DNA of 64,000 bases from the NCBI RefSeq assembly GCF_025854375.1, contig NZ_CP107575.1, positions 1,426,001 to 1,490,000 on the forward strand, in the 5' to 3' direction. Every line of letters begins with the position of its first letter. The stretch's first letter is position 1. Positions 7,409-15,810 of this stretch are shown in pieces. The notes beneath the pieces are model-generated. The model saw only the letters and a program-made list of their open reading frames with translations, was not told where the DNA came from and made no database searches. The DNA is from Glutamicibacter sp. JL.03c (GTDB lineage: Bacteria; Actinomycetota; Actinomycetes; Actinomycetales; Micrococcaceae). The translations under genes and the position numbers were made by a program.

Positions 7409-8518
7409 ATGACCACGCACACACGAAGCCATCGCGGCCAACGAGCCGACACCCAGCCGAACAGCGCCGAGGCCCGGCTCATCGACGACCCCACCCGCGC
7501 GGCCATCAGCCGGCGCCTGGCACAGATCGGGGCGCAGGCGCAAGCGCGGGCAGCCGCCTACTCGCGGACCGCCGCCGAGCTCTGGGCGGAAATCTCCGGC
7601 GGCCTGGCCACCGGAAAGATGATGCGCCCGGCCCTGGTCATGCTCGGCTACCGCGCTTTCGGCGGCCGCAACGAAACGCGGGCCATTGACCTGGGGTGCG
7701 CCTTCGAGCTGCTGCACACCGCCCTGCTGATCCACGACGACGTGGTGGACAGGGACTTCGTGCGCCGCTCCGAACCGACCATCTCGGCCCGCTACCGGGA
7801 TCGGGCGACGGCGGCCGGGCGGAGCCTGGCCGAGGCCGAGCATGCCGGGAACTCGGTGGCGATCATCGCCGGGGACCTGCTGATCAATGAGGCCATCAAG
7901 CACGCCATCAGGGCCGCCGCGGGAACCGACGCGGAAGCCGCGGTGGAGCAGGCCTTCTTCCAGGGCATCGAGCAGGCAGGGGCCGGCGAACTCGAGGACC
8001 TGCTCTTCTCCCTGGGCGCCACGCCGGCGACCACCAGCGAAGTGCTGCGCATGGAGCAGTTGAAGACCGCGGCCTACTCCTTCCAGCTGCCGCTGCAGGC
8101 CGGGGCGCTGCTGGCCGGGGCTTCCAGCTCGCAGGCCGATGACCTGGGCACCGTGGGGTGCCAGCTCGGCGTGGCCTACCAGGTCATCGACGATGTGCTG
8201 GGCACCTTCGGGGATCCGATGCGCACCGGGAAGTCGGTGGAATCGGACCTGCGTGAATTCAAGAGCACCATCTTGCTGGCGCTGGCCGCCGAGCAGCCCG
8301 AGTTCGCGGCGCTGTTGGCCGAGTTCCGGTCCGGCCGCATTCCAGCCCAGCAAATCCGCGAGGAATTGACGGCCCAGGGGGCCGAGCGCTTCGCCCGGCA
8401 GCTGGCCGAGCAATTGTGCGCGCGGGCCACCGGCTCGGTGGCCTTCCTCGATCTGCCCGATGAGGCCCAGGCGCTCCTTCGCACCTGCAGCCACCTGATT
8501 CTGAATCGAAGCCGATGA
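7409..8518 (+). CDS. crtE: Geranylgeranyl diphosphate synthase (polyprenyl synthetase family)
   Basis: Condenses IPP with allylic diphosphates to give the C20 GGPP precursor of carotenoids. The 369-residue protein has both aspartate-rich motifs: 'LIHDDVVDRD' (first DDxxD, around residue 109) with the following Arg pair 'RRSEPT', and 'YQVIDDVLGTFGD' (second motif, around residue 260) followed by 'RTGKSVESDLREFK', the K-rich diphosphate-binding region. The N-terminal 'GKMMRPALVMLGYRAFGG' is the usual IPP-binding K/R segment. It starts three bases after the MarR stop and overlaps crtB by ATGA, so translation is probably coupled. The N-terminus is about 30 residues longer than the conserved core. 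Confidence 0.95.
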   Translation: MTTHTRSHRGQRADTQPNSAEARLIDDPTRAAISRRLAQIGAQAQARAAAYSRTAAELWAEISGGLATGKMMRPALVMLGYRAFGGRNETRAIDLGCAFELLHTALLIHDDVVDRDFVRRSEPTISARYRDRATAAGRSLAEAEHAGNSVAIIAGDLLINEAIKHAIRAAAGTDAEAAVEQAFFQGIEQAGAGELEDLLFSLGATPATTSEVLRMEQLKTAAYSFQLPLQAGALLAGASSSQADDLGTVGCQLGVAYQVIDDVLGTFGDPMRTGKSVESDLREFKSTILLALAAEQPEFAALLAEFRSGRIPAQQIREELTAQGAERFARQLAEQLCARATGSVAFLDLPDEAQALLRTCSHLILNRSR

Positions 8519-9456
8519 ACCTGATCAAGCCCCGGGGCATCGCCCCGCAAGCCCCGGCATTGCAGCGGTACTCGCTGACCGCCCAGCGCAGCGCCAAGGT
8601 GCTGCTCGAGCAGTACTCCACCTCCTTCTCGCTGGCCTGCCGGCTGTTGGATGCCGCCAGCGCCACGCATATCGCCAACATCTACGCCCTGGTGCGGCTC
8701 GCCGATGAAATCGTGGACGGGGTGGCGCAGCAGGCCGGCCTGGACGCCGGGGACATCGCGGCCTGCCTCGATGACCTGGAAGCCGAAACCCGGCGCGCGA
8801 TGCAGCGCGGCTACAGCACCAACATGGTGGTGCATGCCTTCGCGCTCTCCGCCCGGGCCACCGGCATCGGCACCGAGCTGACCACCCCCTTCTTCTGCTC
8901 CATGCGGGCGGACCTGACGACATCAACCCACGACGCGCACAGCCTGGAGCACTACATCTACGGGTCGGCCGAAGTCATCGGGCTGATGTGCCTGCAGGTC
9001 TTCCGCGCCATCGACTCGGCCCCCGAGCTGCGCCCGGAGCAGGTGGAACAGGCCCAGCGCTCGGCCCGCAGCCTCGGAGCGGCTTTCCAGAAGGTCAACT
9101 TCCTGCGCGATCTGGCCCAGGACAGCCTGGATCTGGGCCGCGCCTACTTCCCGGGCATCGATGCGCGGGACTTCGGCGAGGCGGACAAGGCCCTGCTGGT
9201 CCAGCAGATCGACGCCGACCTGGCCACCGCGCGTTCCGGGCTGGAACTGCTGGCTCCGCCGGCAGCCCGTGCCGTCCGCCTGGCCCATGACCTCTTCCGG
9301 GAGCTGAACCGCCAACTGGCCGCGGCCCCCGCGCAGGAGCTGCTGCGCACCCGCATCTCGGTCTCCACCGGCCGCAAGGCGCTGATCGCCGCCCGGGTGC
9401 TCGTGCCCTGGACAGGACCCAGGGAAGCCAAGACGCAGGCAGGGGGCGGCAAATGA
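8515..9456 (+). CDS. crtB: Phytoene synthase
   Basis: Joins two GGPP head to head to phytoene, the first committed carotenoid step, at the membrane surface. At 313 residues it is normal length. The two aspartate-rich motifs are 'YALVRLADEIVDG' (around residues 59-71) and 'NFLRDLAQDSLDLGRAYFP' (around residues 196-214), the latter being the NxxRDxxxDxxxGRxYxP signature of squalene/phytoene synthases. Start and stop both overlap neighbours in ATGA junctions, with crtE upstream and crtI downstream. Confidence 0.96.
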   Translation: MNLIKPRGIAPQAPALQRYSLTAQRSAKVLLEQYSTSFSLACRLLDAASATHIANIYALVRLADEIVDGVAQQAGLDAGDIAACLDDLEAETRRAMQRGYSTNMVVHAFALSARATGIGTELTTPFFCSMRADLTTSTHDAHSLEHYIYGSAEVIGLMCLQVFRAIDSAPELRPEQVEQAQRSARSLGAAFQKVNFLRDLAQDSLDLGRAYFPGIDARDFGEADKALLVQQIDADLATARSGLELLAPPAARAVRLAHDLFRELNRQLAAAPAQELLRTRISVSTGRKALIAARVLVPWTGPREAKTQAGGGK

Positions 9457-11045
9457 GCGGCGCACCGCAGGACGTCGTGGTCATCGGCGCCGGATTCTCC
9501 GGACTGGCCAGCGCAGGGCTGCTCGCCGCCCGGGGATGCAAGGTCACGTTGCTGGAGCAGCACAACCATGTCGGGGGCCGCTCGGGACGCCTCGAGCGCG
9601 GCGGCTTCCGATTCGACACCGGCCCGTCGTGGTACCTCATGCCGGAGGTCTTCGAGCACTGGTTCTCCCTGATGGGAACCAGCGCCAGCGAGCAACTGGA
9701 TCTGCGCCCCTTGCCCATCGGCTACCGCACCTTTTTCCAGGGGCGGCAGGCACCGGTGGACGTGGGCACCGGCACCACGGTCCGCGAGCTGTTCGAGACC
9801 CTGGAACCCGGCAGCGCGCCGGCCCTGGACGAGTACCTGCGCACCGCGCGCGAAGGCTATGAACTGGCCCTCCAGCACTTCTTGTACGACGATTTCAGCT
9901 CGCCGGGATCACTGCTCAAGCCCGCGATCCTGCGCCGGCTCCCGCAGCTGGCGCCGCTGCTGGGATCGAGCTTGGAGAAGTACCTCGCGCGGCGCTTCCA
10001 GAGCACGGAACTGCGCCAGATCCTGGGCTATCCGGCCGTGTTCCTCGGGTCCAGCCCGGAGCGCACCCCGGCGCTGTACCAGCTGATGAGCCACCTGGAT
10101 TTGGCCGACGGCGTCAAGTACCCGATGGGCGGGTTCGCCGCGCTGGCGGATGCCATGGCCGATCTGGCGGCGCAGCACGGGGCGGACATCAGATTGGGCG
10201 CCACGGCCACCGCCATCGAGACCAGCTCCCGGGGCCAGGCCGCGGTCACCGCGGTGGAATGGATCGATGCGCACGGCCAACGCCATCGGACCCCGGCCCA
10301 GCATGTCATCGCCGCGGCGGATGCGCAGCATCTTGATCGCCGGCTGCTCCCCGAACGCCTGCGAACCCATACGGCGCGCAGCTTCGCGCGCCGGGACCCG
10401 GGGCCCAGCGCGGTCCTGGTGTGCCTGGGCGTCACCGGGGAACTGCCGGAATTGCGGCACCACAACCTGCTGTTCACCGGTGATTGGGCCGATAATTTCG
10501 CGCGCATCCGCCAGGGGCGCGCCCTGCAGGGGGAAACCAGCATCTACGTGTGCAAGCCCAGCGCCACGGATCCCGGCGTCGCGCCGGAGGGCTGCGAGAA
10601 CCTGTTCATCCTCGTCCCCGCCCCGGCCGCCCCTGAATGGGGCCATGGCGGTGCCGACGGCAGCGGGGAGAGCATGGTGGAGCAGGTGGCCGACGCGGCC
10701 ATCGACCAGCTCGCCGCCTGGGCCGGGATCCCGGACCTGCGCGAGCGCATCGTGGTGCGCCAGAGCATCGGGCCCGCCGATTTCGAACAGCAGTACGGGG
10801 CCTACCGCGGCGGGGCCCTCGGGCTGGCCCACACGCTGGGCCAAAGCGCCATGCTGCGCCCGGGCAATCGCAGCACCAAGGTCTCGGGACTGCACTATGC
10901 CGGCAGCACCGTGCGCCCGGGCATCGGCGTGCCCATGTGCTTGATCAGCGGGGAGCTGGCGGCCAAGGCGGTGCTGGGCCTGGCCGGCCCGGGCCCGCTG
11001 GGCGAGCAGCCGCTGGCCGGCTCTGAAGGGAAGGCGGGGGCATGA
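9453..11045 (+). CDS. crtI: Phytoene desaturase (CrtI type)
   Basis: FAD-dependent desaturase that converts phytoene to lycopene in four steps. The 530-residue protein opens with the dinucleotide-binding fold 'VVVIGAGFSGLASAGLLAA' and 'LLEQHNHVGGRSG', then 'GFRFDTGPSWYLMPEVF', all diagnostic of CrtI. The C-terminal FAD/carotenoid signature reads 'LHYAGSTVRPGIGVPMCL'. It is the central gene of the operon and overlaps crtB and crtYe by four bases each. No missing motif or frameshift is visible. Confidence 0.96.
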   Translation: MSGAPQDVVVIGAGFSGLASAGLLAARGCKVTLLEQHNHVGGRSGRLERGGFRFDTGPSWYLMPEVFEHWFSLMGTSASEQLDLRPLPIGYRTFFQGRQAPVDVGTGTTVRELFETLEPGSAPALDEYLRTAREGYELALQHFLYDDFSSPGSLLKPAILRRLPQLAPLLGSSLEKYLARRFQSTELRQILGYPAVFLGSSPERTPALYQLMSHLDLADGVKYPMGGFAALADAMADLAAQHGADIRLGATATAIETSSRGQAAVTAVEWIDAHGQRHRTPAQHVIAAADAQHLDRRLLPERLRTHTARSFARRDPGPSAVLVCLGVTGELPELRHHNLLFTGDWADNFARIRQGRALQGETSIYVCKPSATDPGVAPEGCENLFILVPAPAAPEWGHGGADGSGESMVEQVADAAIDQLAAWAGIPDLRERIVVRQSIGPADFEQQYGAYRGGALGLAHTLGQSAMLRPGNRSTKVSGLHYAGSTVRPGIGVPMCLISGELAAKAVLGLAGPGPLGEQPLAGSEGKAGA

Positions 11046-11404
11046 TCTACCTGGGCATCCTGCTTTTCCTACTGGCCTGCATGGCATTGCTCGATGCCCG
11101 GTTCACGCTCTTCGTCTTCGCTGCGCCGCTGCGGGCGCTGCTGTGCTTGGCCGCGGGCACCGGGTTCTTCGTGCTCTGGGATGTGATGGCCATCGAACGC
11201 GGGATTTTCGTGCACAAGGAATCCGGGCTGATGACCGGGATCATGGTGGGCGAGCAATTCCCACTGGAAGAGGTGTTCTTCCTGGTTTTCCTCTGCTATT
11301 GCTCGATGATCGCCGTGGCCGGCACGCACCGGCTCGGCGCCCGAAGTCCGCGCCCCGGCCGCGGCGGCCGCACCGATCCCAAGGAGCCGGGCAATGTTTC
11401 TTGA
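11042..11404 (+). CDS. crtYe: C50 carotenoid epsilon-cyclase subunit (lycopene cyclase domain)
   Basis: Small integral membrane protein of 120 residues, one half of the heterodimeric cyclase that closes epsilon rings on the C50 intermediate flavuxanthin to make decaprenoxanthin. Three hydrophobic helices can be seen: 'YLGILLFLLACMALLDARF', 'LLCLAAGTGFFVLWDVMAI' and 'EEVFFLVFLCYCSMIAVAG'. The motifs 'WDVMAIERGIF' and the acidic pair in 'FPLEEVFFLV' are those of the lycopene cyclase domain. The C-terminal tail after 'HRLGARSPRPGRGG' is basic and soluble. The last 11 bases overlap the start of crtYf. Confidence 0.92.
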   Translation: MIYLGILLFLLACMALLDARFTLFVFAAPLRALLCLAAGTGFFVLWDVMAIERGIFVHKESGLMTGIMVGEQFPLEEVFFLVFLCYCSMIAVAGTHRLGARSPRPGRGGRTDPKEPGNVS

Positions 11405-11753
11405 AATGAGCCTGTGGTTCCTCGCCGCGGCCAGCCTCGTGTTCCTGGCGGGCCTGCTGGCCAGCCGACGGCGGCTGCGCACCGTGGCGCGGCCCATGCT
11501 GCTGGCCATGGGCCTGATGCTGCTGCTCACCGCTCTCTTCGACAACCTGATGATTGCCGCGGGCCTGTTCGACTATGGAAGCCACGCGCTGTCCGGGGTC
11601 CGGGTGGGCTTGGCGCCGATCGAGGATTTCTTCTACGCCGCCTGCGCGGTGCTCCTGGTTCCGGGGCTCTGGTGGCTCACCGAGCCGCTGGAGCGCCGCC
11701 GCGCAGCCAGCCAGCGTTCTGCCAAGCCAACCGGAAGGACCCCGCAACCATGA
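11394..11753 (+). CDS. crtYf: C50 carotenoid epsilon-cyclase subunit (lycopene cyclase domain)
   Basis: Partner subunit of CrtYe, 119 residues. Membrane segments are 'MSLWFLAAASLVFLAGLLA', 'MLLAMGLMLLLTALFDNLM' and 'DFFYAACAVLLVPGLWWL'. The conserved 'FDNLMIAAGLFDY' and acidic 'LAPIEDFFYAACAV' mirror the motifs of CrtYe, as expected for two halves of a duplicated cyclase. Which subunit corresponds to which C. glutamicum gene is assigned from order only. The stop codon overlaps the crtEb start (ATGA). Confidence 0.92.
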   Translation: MFLEMSLWFLAAASLVFLAGLLASRRRLRTVARPMLLAMGLMLLLTALFDNLMIAAGLFDYGSHALSGVRVGLAPIEDFFYAACAVLLVPGLWWLTEPLERRRAASQRSAKPTGRTPQP

Positions 11754-12613
11754 TTCGCGCCATTCTGGCCACCTCCCGGCCGGTGTCGTGGGTGAATACC
11801 GCCTATCCCTTCACCGCCGCCTATCTTCTGGCCGGCGGCGGGCTCGATGCGATGCTCATCGTGGGCAGCCTCTTTTTCTTGTTCCCCTACAACCTGGTGA
11901 TGTACGGGGTCAATGACGTCTTCGACTACGAGTCCGATTTGCGCAACCCGCGCAAGGGCGGCATCGAAGGCGCGCTGCTGGCCCGGCAGAGCCATCGCAT
12001 GATCCTGCTGGCCTGCCTGGTGCTGGCCGCACCGTTCCTGGCCGTGCTGGTGCTGGCCGGCGACCTGGCAGCCAATGCGGTGCTGGCGGGCTCGATGGCC
12101 GCCGTGCTGGCCTACAGCCTCCCGGTCCTGCGGTTCAAGGAGCGGGCCGTGCTGGATTCGCTGACCAGCGCCGTGCACTTTGTCTCCCCGGCGGTCTACG
12201 GGTGGATCCTGGCCGGTGCTCCCGTGCACCGGACCCAGTGGATGGTTTTCGGCGCGTTCCTGCTGTGGGGCGTGGCCAGCCATGCCTTGGGCGCGGTGCA
12301 GGACATCATCCCTGATCGCTCAGCGAAGCTCGGGTCCATCGCGGCATCCCTGGGTGCGCGCCCCACGGTGTTCCTGGTGCTTGGCGCCTATGTGCTGGCC
12401 GGAGCCATGATCTTTTTCGGCGTGTCTGGCCTGCCGCGGCTGGCTGGCCTGCTGGCCGTGCCCTATGTGCTCAATGTGCTCCCGCATGTGGGCGTGGACG
12501 ATGCCTCGTCGGGTACGGTTAACCGGGCGTGGAAGAGATTCTTGTGGATTAACTACCTGTGCGGATTCCTGCTGACCATGCTGCTCATATCCACCGCCGT
12601 GTTCACGGGCTAA
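11750..12613 (+). CDS. crtEb: Lycopene elongase (UbiA-family prenyltransferase)
   Basis: Polytopic membrane prenyltransferase that adds two C5 units to lycopene, giving the C50 flavuxanthin. At 287 residues it shows the UbiA aspartate motif 'YGVNDVFDYESD' (NDxxDxxxD, around residues 54-62) and a second acidic motif 'GAVQDIIPDRSAK' (DxxxD). About eight hydrophobic helices follow. ATG 11750 is chosen because it makes an ATGA overlap with crtYf and begins directly at the conserved 'ILATSRPVSWVNTAYPF'. This gene is what separates C50 (decaprenoxanthin/sarcinaxanthin-type) from C40 carotenoid clusters. Confidence 0.94.
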   Translation: MIRAILATSRPVSWVNTAYPFTAAYLLAGGGLDAMLIVGSLFFLFPYNLVMYGVNDVFDYESDLRNPRKGGIEGALLARQSHRMILLACLVLAAPFLAVLVLAGDLAANAVLAGSMAAVLAYSLPVLRFKERAVLDSLTSAVHFVSPAVYGWILAGAPVHRTQWMVFGAFLLWGVASHALGAVQDIIPDRSAKLGSIAASLGARPTVFLVLGAYVLAGAMIFFGVSGLPRLAGLLAVPYVLNVLPHVGVDDASSGTVNRAWKRFLWINYLCGFLLTMLLISTAVFTG

Positions 12614-12639
12614 CCACGATCAAGAAGTAGAGGCAAAGA

Positions 12640-13155
12640 ATGGATGTCATCTTGCTTTCCGCCGATGGCCAGCCCATCGGCACGCAGTCCAAGCAGACGG
12701 TGCATAGCACGAATACCCCCTTGCACCAGGCTTTCTCCTGCCATGTGATCAACGATGCCGGGCAGGTGCTGGCCACCCGCCGGGCGCTGGGAAAGCTGAC
12801 CTGGCCGGGAGTATGGACCAATTCCTTTTGCGGGCATCCGCAGCCGGGGGAGGACCTGGAGCGTGCCCTGGCGCGCCACGCGCAGGGGGAGCTGGGCCTG
12901 GAGGTCCGGGAGGTGCGGATGGCGCTTCCGGACTTCCGCTACCGGGCCGTGGATGCCTCGGGCATCGTGGAGAACGAAATCTGCCCGGTCTTCACGGCGA
13001 TCGCGGCAGGGGAGATCGCCGCGAATCCGGAGGAAGTCATGGATTACTGCTGGGTGGAGCCCGGGGCCCTGGCCCAATCAGCGCGGGCAACACCCTGGGC
13101 TTTCAGCCCGTGGCTGGTCATGCAGGCCAATGACATGGAGCTCTACCGCAGTTGA
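12640..13155 (+). CDS. idi: Isopentenyl-diphosphate delta-isomerase type 1
   Basis: Nudix-fold enzyme that interconverts IPP and DMAPP, supplying the C5 units used by CrtE and CrtEb. The 171-residue protein has the catalytic Cys64 in 'TNSFCGHPQPGE' and the catalytic/metal-binding acids Glu111 and Glu113 in 'GIVENEICPVF', plus the Nudix-like helix 'RALARHAQGELGL'. It lies 26 bases after crtEb and is the last gene of the operon, followed by a long hairpin. A dedicated idi matches the extra demand for DMAPP in C50 synthesis. Confidence 0.95.
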   Translation: MDVILLSADGQPIGTQSKQTVHSTNTPLHQAFSCHVINDAGQVLATRRALGKLTWPGVWTNSFCGHPQPGEDLERALARHAQGELGLEVREVRMALPDFRYRAVDASGIVENEICPVFTAIAAGEIAANPEEVMDYCWVEPGALAQSARATPWAFSPWLVMQANDMELYRS

Positions 13156-13166
13156 GGCTAGCGCTG

Positions 13167-13218
13167 TGGCAATGGCCACCGGCCGATGCCCTGGGGCATC
13201 CACCGGTGGCCATTGCCA
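13167..13218. terminator. Long bidirectional hairpin closing the carotenoid operon
   Basis: TGGCAATGGCCACCGG (13167-13182) pairs perfectly with CCGGTGGCCATTGCCA (13203-13218). The loop itself folds as GATGCC-CTGG-GGCATC, so the whole 52 bases can make an almost continuous stem. It stands between convergent genes and has no T-run. Confidence 0.65.
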
Positions 13219-13239
13219 GCTGGGATCTCAGGCCAGCGG

Positions 13240-13701
13240 CTATACGAAATTCTCGGTGCCCTCGATGGTGTTCATGAAGTGGTCCATGAAATCCGCGAAA
13301 TCCCGGGCATCGGATTCCTGGTCGATCTGCGCGCCGACGGTCACGGCATCATCGATGTGGTAATCGATGCTCGGCCTGTCCGGGATGTTGAAGCGGAAGA
13401 CCCGGCCGGTGGAGGTGGCTACCTCATAGCCGCCATCGCTGAGCTCGGCGAGCTGGTTCACATTCGTGTTGTTGATATTGATGGCATTTTCCGACGCACG
13501 CAGATCGTTGGCATTGACCGGGGCAATGATCAGTTCTGCGGGCTGGCGCCGGTATCCAATGACCTTCAGCCCTCCAGAACCGGCAATGCCGGTGCCCGCG
13601 ACAAGGTTGTAGCTGGCGTAATTGGGGATCTGCGAGTCGAAGGCCTCGTGGAGACGGGCCTTGACCTGCTCGGCTGGATTTTCGTCTGGGCGGTTGTCCA
13701 T
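13240..13701 (-). CDS. Hypothetical protein, 153 residues
   Basis: No recognised family. The protein is acidic, rich in Asn/Asp/Ala, has no signal peptide or membrane segment, and looks like a compact alpha/beta cytoplasmic protein ('GGLKVIGYRRQPAELIIAPV', 'SDGGYEVATSTGRVFRFNI'). ATG 13701 is taken because GGTAGAG stands upstream and the extra N-terminal residues of the longer frame run into the ilvD promoter region. It is divergent from ilvD with 117 bases between them. Codon use is like the neighbouring genes, so it is likely a real gene; function unknown. Confidence 0.7.
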   Translation of the reverse strand: MDNRPDENPAEQVKARLHEAFDSQIPNYASYNLVAGTGIAGSGGLKVIGYRRQPAELIIAPVNANDLRASENAININNTNVNQLAELSDGGYEVATSTGRVFRFNIPDRPSIDYHIDDAVTVGAQIDQESDARDFADFMDHFMNTIEGTENFV

Positions 13702-13818
13702 GACCCATACTCTACCGATAAGTCCGGACAAATTGATCAGTCGGAACATTTGCCGAAATGTGTCACGGTCGCGTCATAGGTTCCCTGATTGGTCATATTG
13801 ACGACTAGAATGGAATTT

Positions 13819-15522
13819 ATGAGCCAGGATGCTACGCCAGATATCAAACCACGTTCCCGTGTGGTCACCGATGGTATCCACGCCGCTCCGGCGCGCGGTA
13901 TGCTGCGGGCCGTCGGCATGGGCGATGATGACTTCGCGAAACCCCAAATTGGCATTGCCAGTTCATGGAACGAAATCACTCCCTGCAATCTCTCGTTGAA
14001 CCGCCTCGCGCAGGGCGCCAAGGAAGGCGTCCACGCAGGCGGGGGCTTCCCGATGCAATTCGGCACGATCTCCGTTTCCGATGGCATTTCCATGGGGCAT
14101 GAGGGCATGCACTTCTCCCTGGTTTCCAGGGAAGTCATTGCCGATTCGGTGGAGACTGTCATGATGGCCGAACGGCTTGACGGATCGGTGCTGCTGGCCG
14201 GTTGCGACAAGTCCCTTCCGGGCATGCTCATGGCCGCGGCGCGGCTGAACTTGTCCTCGGTCTTCCTGTACGCCGGATCCATCATGCCAGGATGGGTGAA
14301 GCTGGAAGACGGAACGGAAAAGGACGTCACGCTCATCGACGCCTTCGAGGCCGTGGGCGCCTGCGCCGCGGGGCGCATGAGCGAAAAGGACCTCGATGCC
14401 ATCGAGCGCGCCATCTGCCCGGGCGAAGGCGCATGCGGCGGCATGTACACGGCGAACACCATGGCCTCCATCGGCGAAGCGCTGGGGATGAGCCTTCCCG
14501 GGTCCGCCGCACCGCCCTCAGCTGACCGGCGCCGGGACATGTTCGCGCACCGTTCGGGAGAAGCCGTGGTGGAAATGCTGCGCCAGGGGATTCGCGCCCG
14601 GGACATCATGACCAAACAAGCTTTCGAAAACGCCATCGCAGTGACCATGGCCTTTGGCGGTTCCACCAACGCCGTCTTGCATCTGCTGGCCATCGCCCGC
14701 GAGGCCGAGGTCGATCTTTCGCTCAGCGACTTCAACCGCATCGGCGACAAGGTGCCGCACCTGGCGGACCTCAAGCCATTCGGCCGCTACGTCATGAACG
14801 ACCTGGACCGCATTGGCGGCGTGCCCGTGGTCATGAAAGCCCTGCTCGATGCCGGGCTGCTTCATGGCGACTGCTTGACGGTGACCGGCAAGACGGTCGC
14901 CGAGAACCTGGCGCAGATTGCACCGCCGGATCCTGACGGGAAGATCCTTCGCGCCATGGATAACCCGATCCACAAGACCGGAGGAGTCACGGTGCTCCAC
15001 GGCACCCTGGCACCGGAAGGCGCCGTGGTGAAATCTGCCGGATTCGACGCGGATGTCTTCGAAGGCGCCGCGCGGGTCTTCGAACGCGAACAAGGCGCGC
15101 TCGAAGCCTTGGACGCCGGGCGGATCAAGGCCGGGGACGTGGTGGTCATTCGCTACGAGGGCCCGAAGGGCGGTCCCGGGATGCGCGAAATGCTGGCCAT
15201 CACCGGCGCCATCAAGGGCGCAGGCCTGGGCAAGGACGTGCTGCTGCTGACCGATGGCCGCTTCTCCGGCGGTACGACCGGACTGTGCATCGGGCACGTA
15301 GCCCCGGAAGCCGTGGACGGTGGCCCCATTGCCTTCGTCAGGGACGGCGATCGGATTCGCGTGGACATCCCGGCGAGGACTTTCGACCTGCTGGTTGAGC
15401 CGGCCGAGCTTGAAGCCCGGAAGGCGGGGTGGACGCCGTTGCCAGCCAAGTTCACCTCGGGTGTGCTGGCCAAGTATGCCAAATTGGTGAATTCCGCTTC
15501 GACTGGGGCTTATTGCGGCTAG
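13819..15522 (+). CDS. ilvD: Dihydroxy-acid dehydratase
   Basis: Fe-S dehydratase converting 2,3-dihydroxy-isovalerate and -methylvalerate to the 2-keto acids, the third step of valine/isoleucine synthesis. The 567-residue protein carries the family signatures '[13 protein letters not shown]' and '[12 protein letters not shown]', and three cluster-ligand cysteines are seen in 'EITPCN', 'AGCDKS' and 'GACGG'. The C-terminal '[19 protein letters not shown]' block is also present. ATG 13819 ('MSQDATPD') is taken; another ATG three codons upstream cannot be excluded. It has its own hairpin downstream and is separate from the ilvBNC transcript. Confidence 0.95.
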   Translation: MSQDATPDIKPRSRVVTDGIHAAPARGMLRAVGMGDDDFAKPQIGIASSWNEITPCNLSLNRLAQGAKEGVHAGGGFPMQFGTISVSDGISMGHEGMHFSLVSREVIADSVETVMMAERLDGSVLLAGCDKSLPGMLMAAARLNLSSVFLYAGSIMPGWVKLEDGTEKDVTLIDAFEAVGACAAGRMSEKDLDAIERAICPGEGACGGMYTANTMASIGEALGMSLPGSAAPPSADRRRDMFAHRSGEAVVEMLRQGIRARDIMTKQAFENAIAVTMAFGGSTNAVLHLLAIAREAEVDLSLSDFNRIGDKVPHLADLKPFGRYVMNDLDRIGGVPVVMKALLDAGLLHGDCLTVTGKTVAENLAQIAPPDPDGKILRAMDNPIHKTGGVTVLHGTLAPEGAVVKSAGFDADVFEGAARVFEREQGALEALDAGRIKAGDVVVIRYEGPKGGPGMREMLAITGAIKGAGLGKDVLLLTDGRFSGGTTGLCIGHVAPEAVDGGPIAFVRDGDRIRVDIPARTFDLLVEPAELEARKAGWTPLPAKFTSGVLAKYAKLVNSASTGAYCG

Positions 15523-15537
15523 CGAGGCTTGCGTCCT

Positions 15538-15567
15538 TTCAGTGGACGTGGAAACACGTCCACTGAA
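15538..15567 (+). terminator. Hairpin after ilvD
   Basis: TTCAGTGGACGT (15538-15549) pairs perfectly with ACGTCCACTGAA (15556-15567) across a six-base loop GGAAAC, 16 bases after the ilvD stop. There is no T-run, so it is an intrinsic-terminator candidate of the high-GC, U-poor type. Confidence 0.6.
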
Positions 15568-15575
15568 TGGACATC

Positions 15576-15594
15576 CATCTCATATAATGAGATG
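15576..15594 (+). promoter_or_regulatory. ilvB promoter -10 box inside a palindrome
   Basis: A consensus TATAAT at 15583-15588 lies in the centre of an 8-3-8 inverted repeat CATCTCAT-ata-ATGAGATG (15576-15594). The -35 region is not obvious. A palindrome that covers the -10 box is the usual geometry of a repressor operator; the protein is unknown. Confidence 0.5.
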
Positions 15595-15643
15595 AACGGG
15601 GTGTCTAGTTGAACTTTATCCTTGGGTAGAGAAAACTAGAGAC

Positions 15644-15691
15644 ATGCAAACAAACTTCGATGTTCTACTAGTTATCAGGCGCGGAGCCTGA
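15644..15691 (+). CDS. ilvB leader peptide (15 residues)
   Basis: ATG at 15644 reads M-Q-T-N-F-D-V-L-L-V-I-R-R-G-A then TGA. Five branched-chain codons in a row (GTT CTA CTA GTT ATC) are the classical mark of an attenuation leader: a ribosome stalled for charged Val, Leu or Ile tRNA would change the fold of the RNA behind it. CTA is a rare Leu codon in high-GC actinobacteria, which would sharpen the response. The ribosome-binding site (AGAGAC) is weak. No other role is likely for so short a frame in this position. Confidence 0.85.
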   Translation: MQTNFDVLLVIRRGA

Positions 15692-15773
15692 GACGCTGTC
15701 GCACTAAGCGAACAGAACATCGGTAACGCGCAAGCCCCCTTTCGTCAGTCGTGACGGCCGCGGGGCGTTTTTT
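15658..15773 (+). promoter_or_regulatory. Transcription attenuator of ilvBNC
   Basis: Within the leader coding sequence CGATGTTCT (15658-15666) pairs perfectly with AGAACATCG (15714-15722), and TCAGGC/GCCTGA make a small hairpin inside. Downstream a terminator is formed by GCCCC (15734-15738) with GGGGC (15762-15766), with an inner CGTCA-gtcg-TGACG stem, then a run of six T (15768-15773). The arrangement is leader peptide, protector/pause stem, terminator, then ilvB 37 bases later. Alternative pairings were not computed. Confidence 0.75.
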
Positions 15774-15810
15774 ATGCGCAAATGAAGAGATAGAAATGGA
15801 AAGGATCCCG

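Noticed and set aside
6884..8494. A 536-codon leftward frame opposite the MarR gene and crtE
   Set aside because: High-GC third positions create long antisense frames; the Gly/Gln/Arg-rich translation matches nothing and crtE has full motifs.
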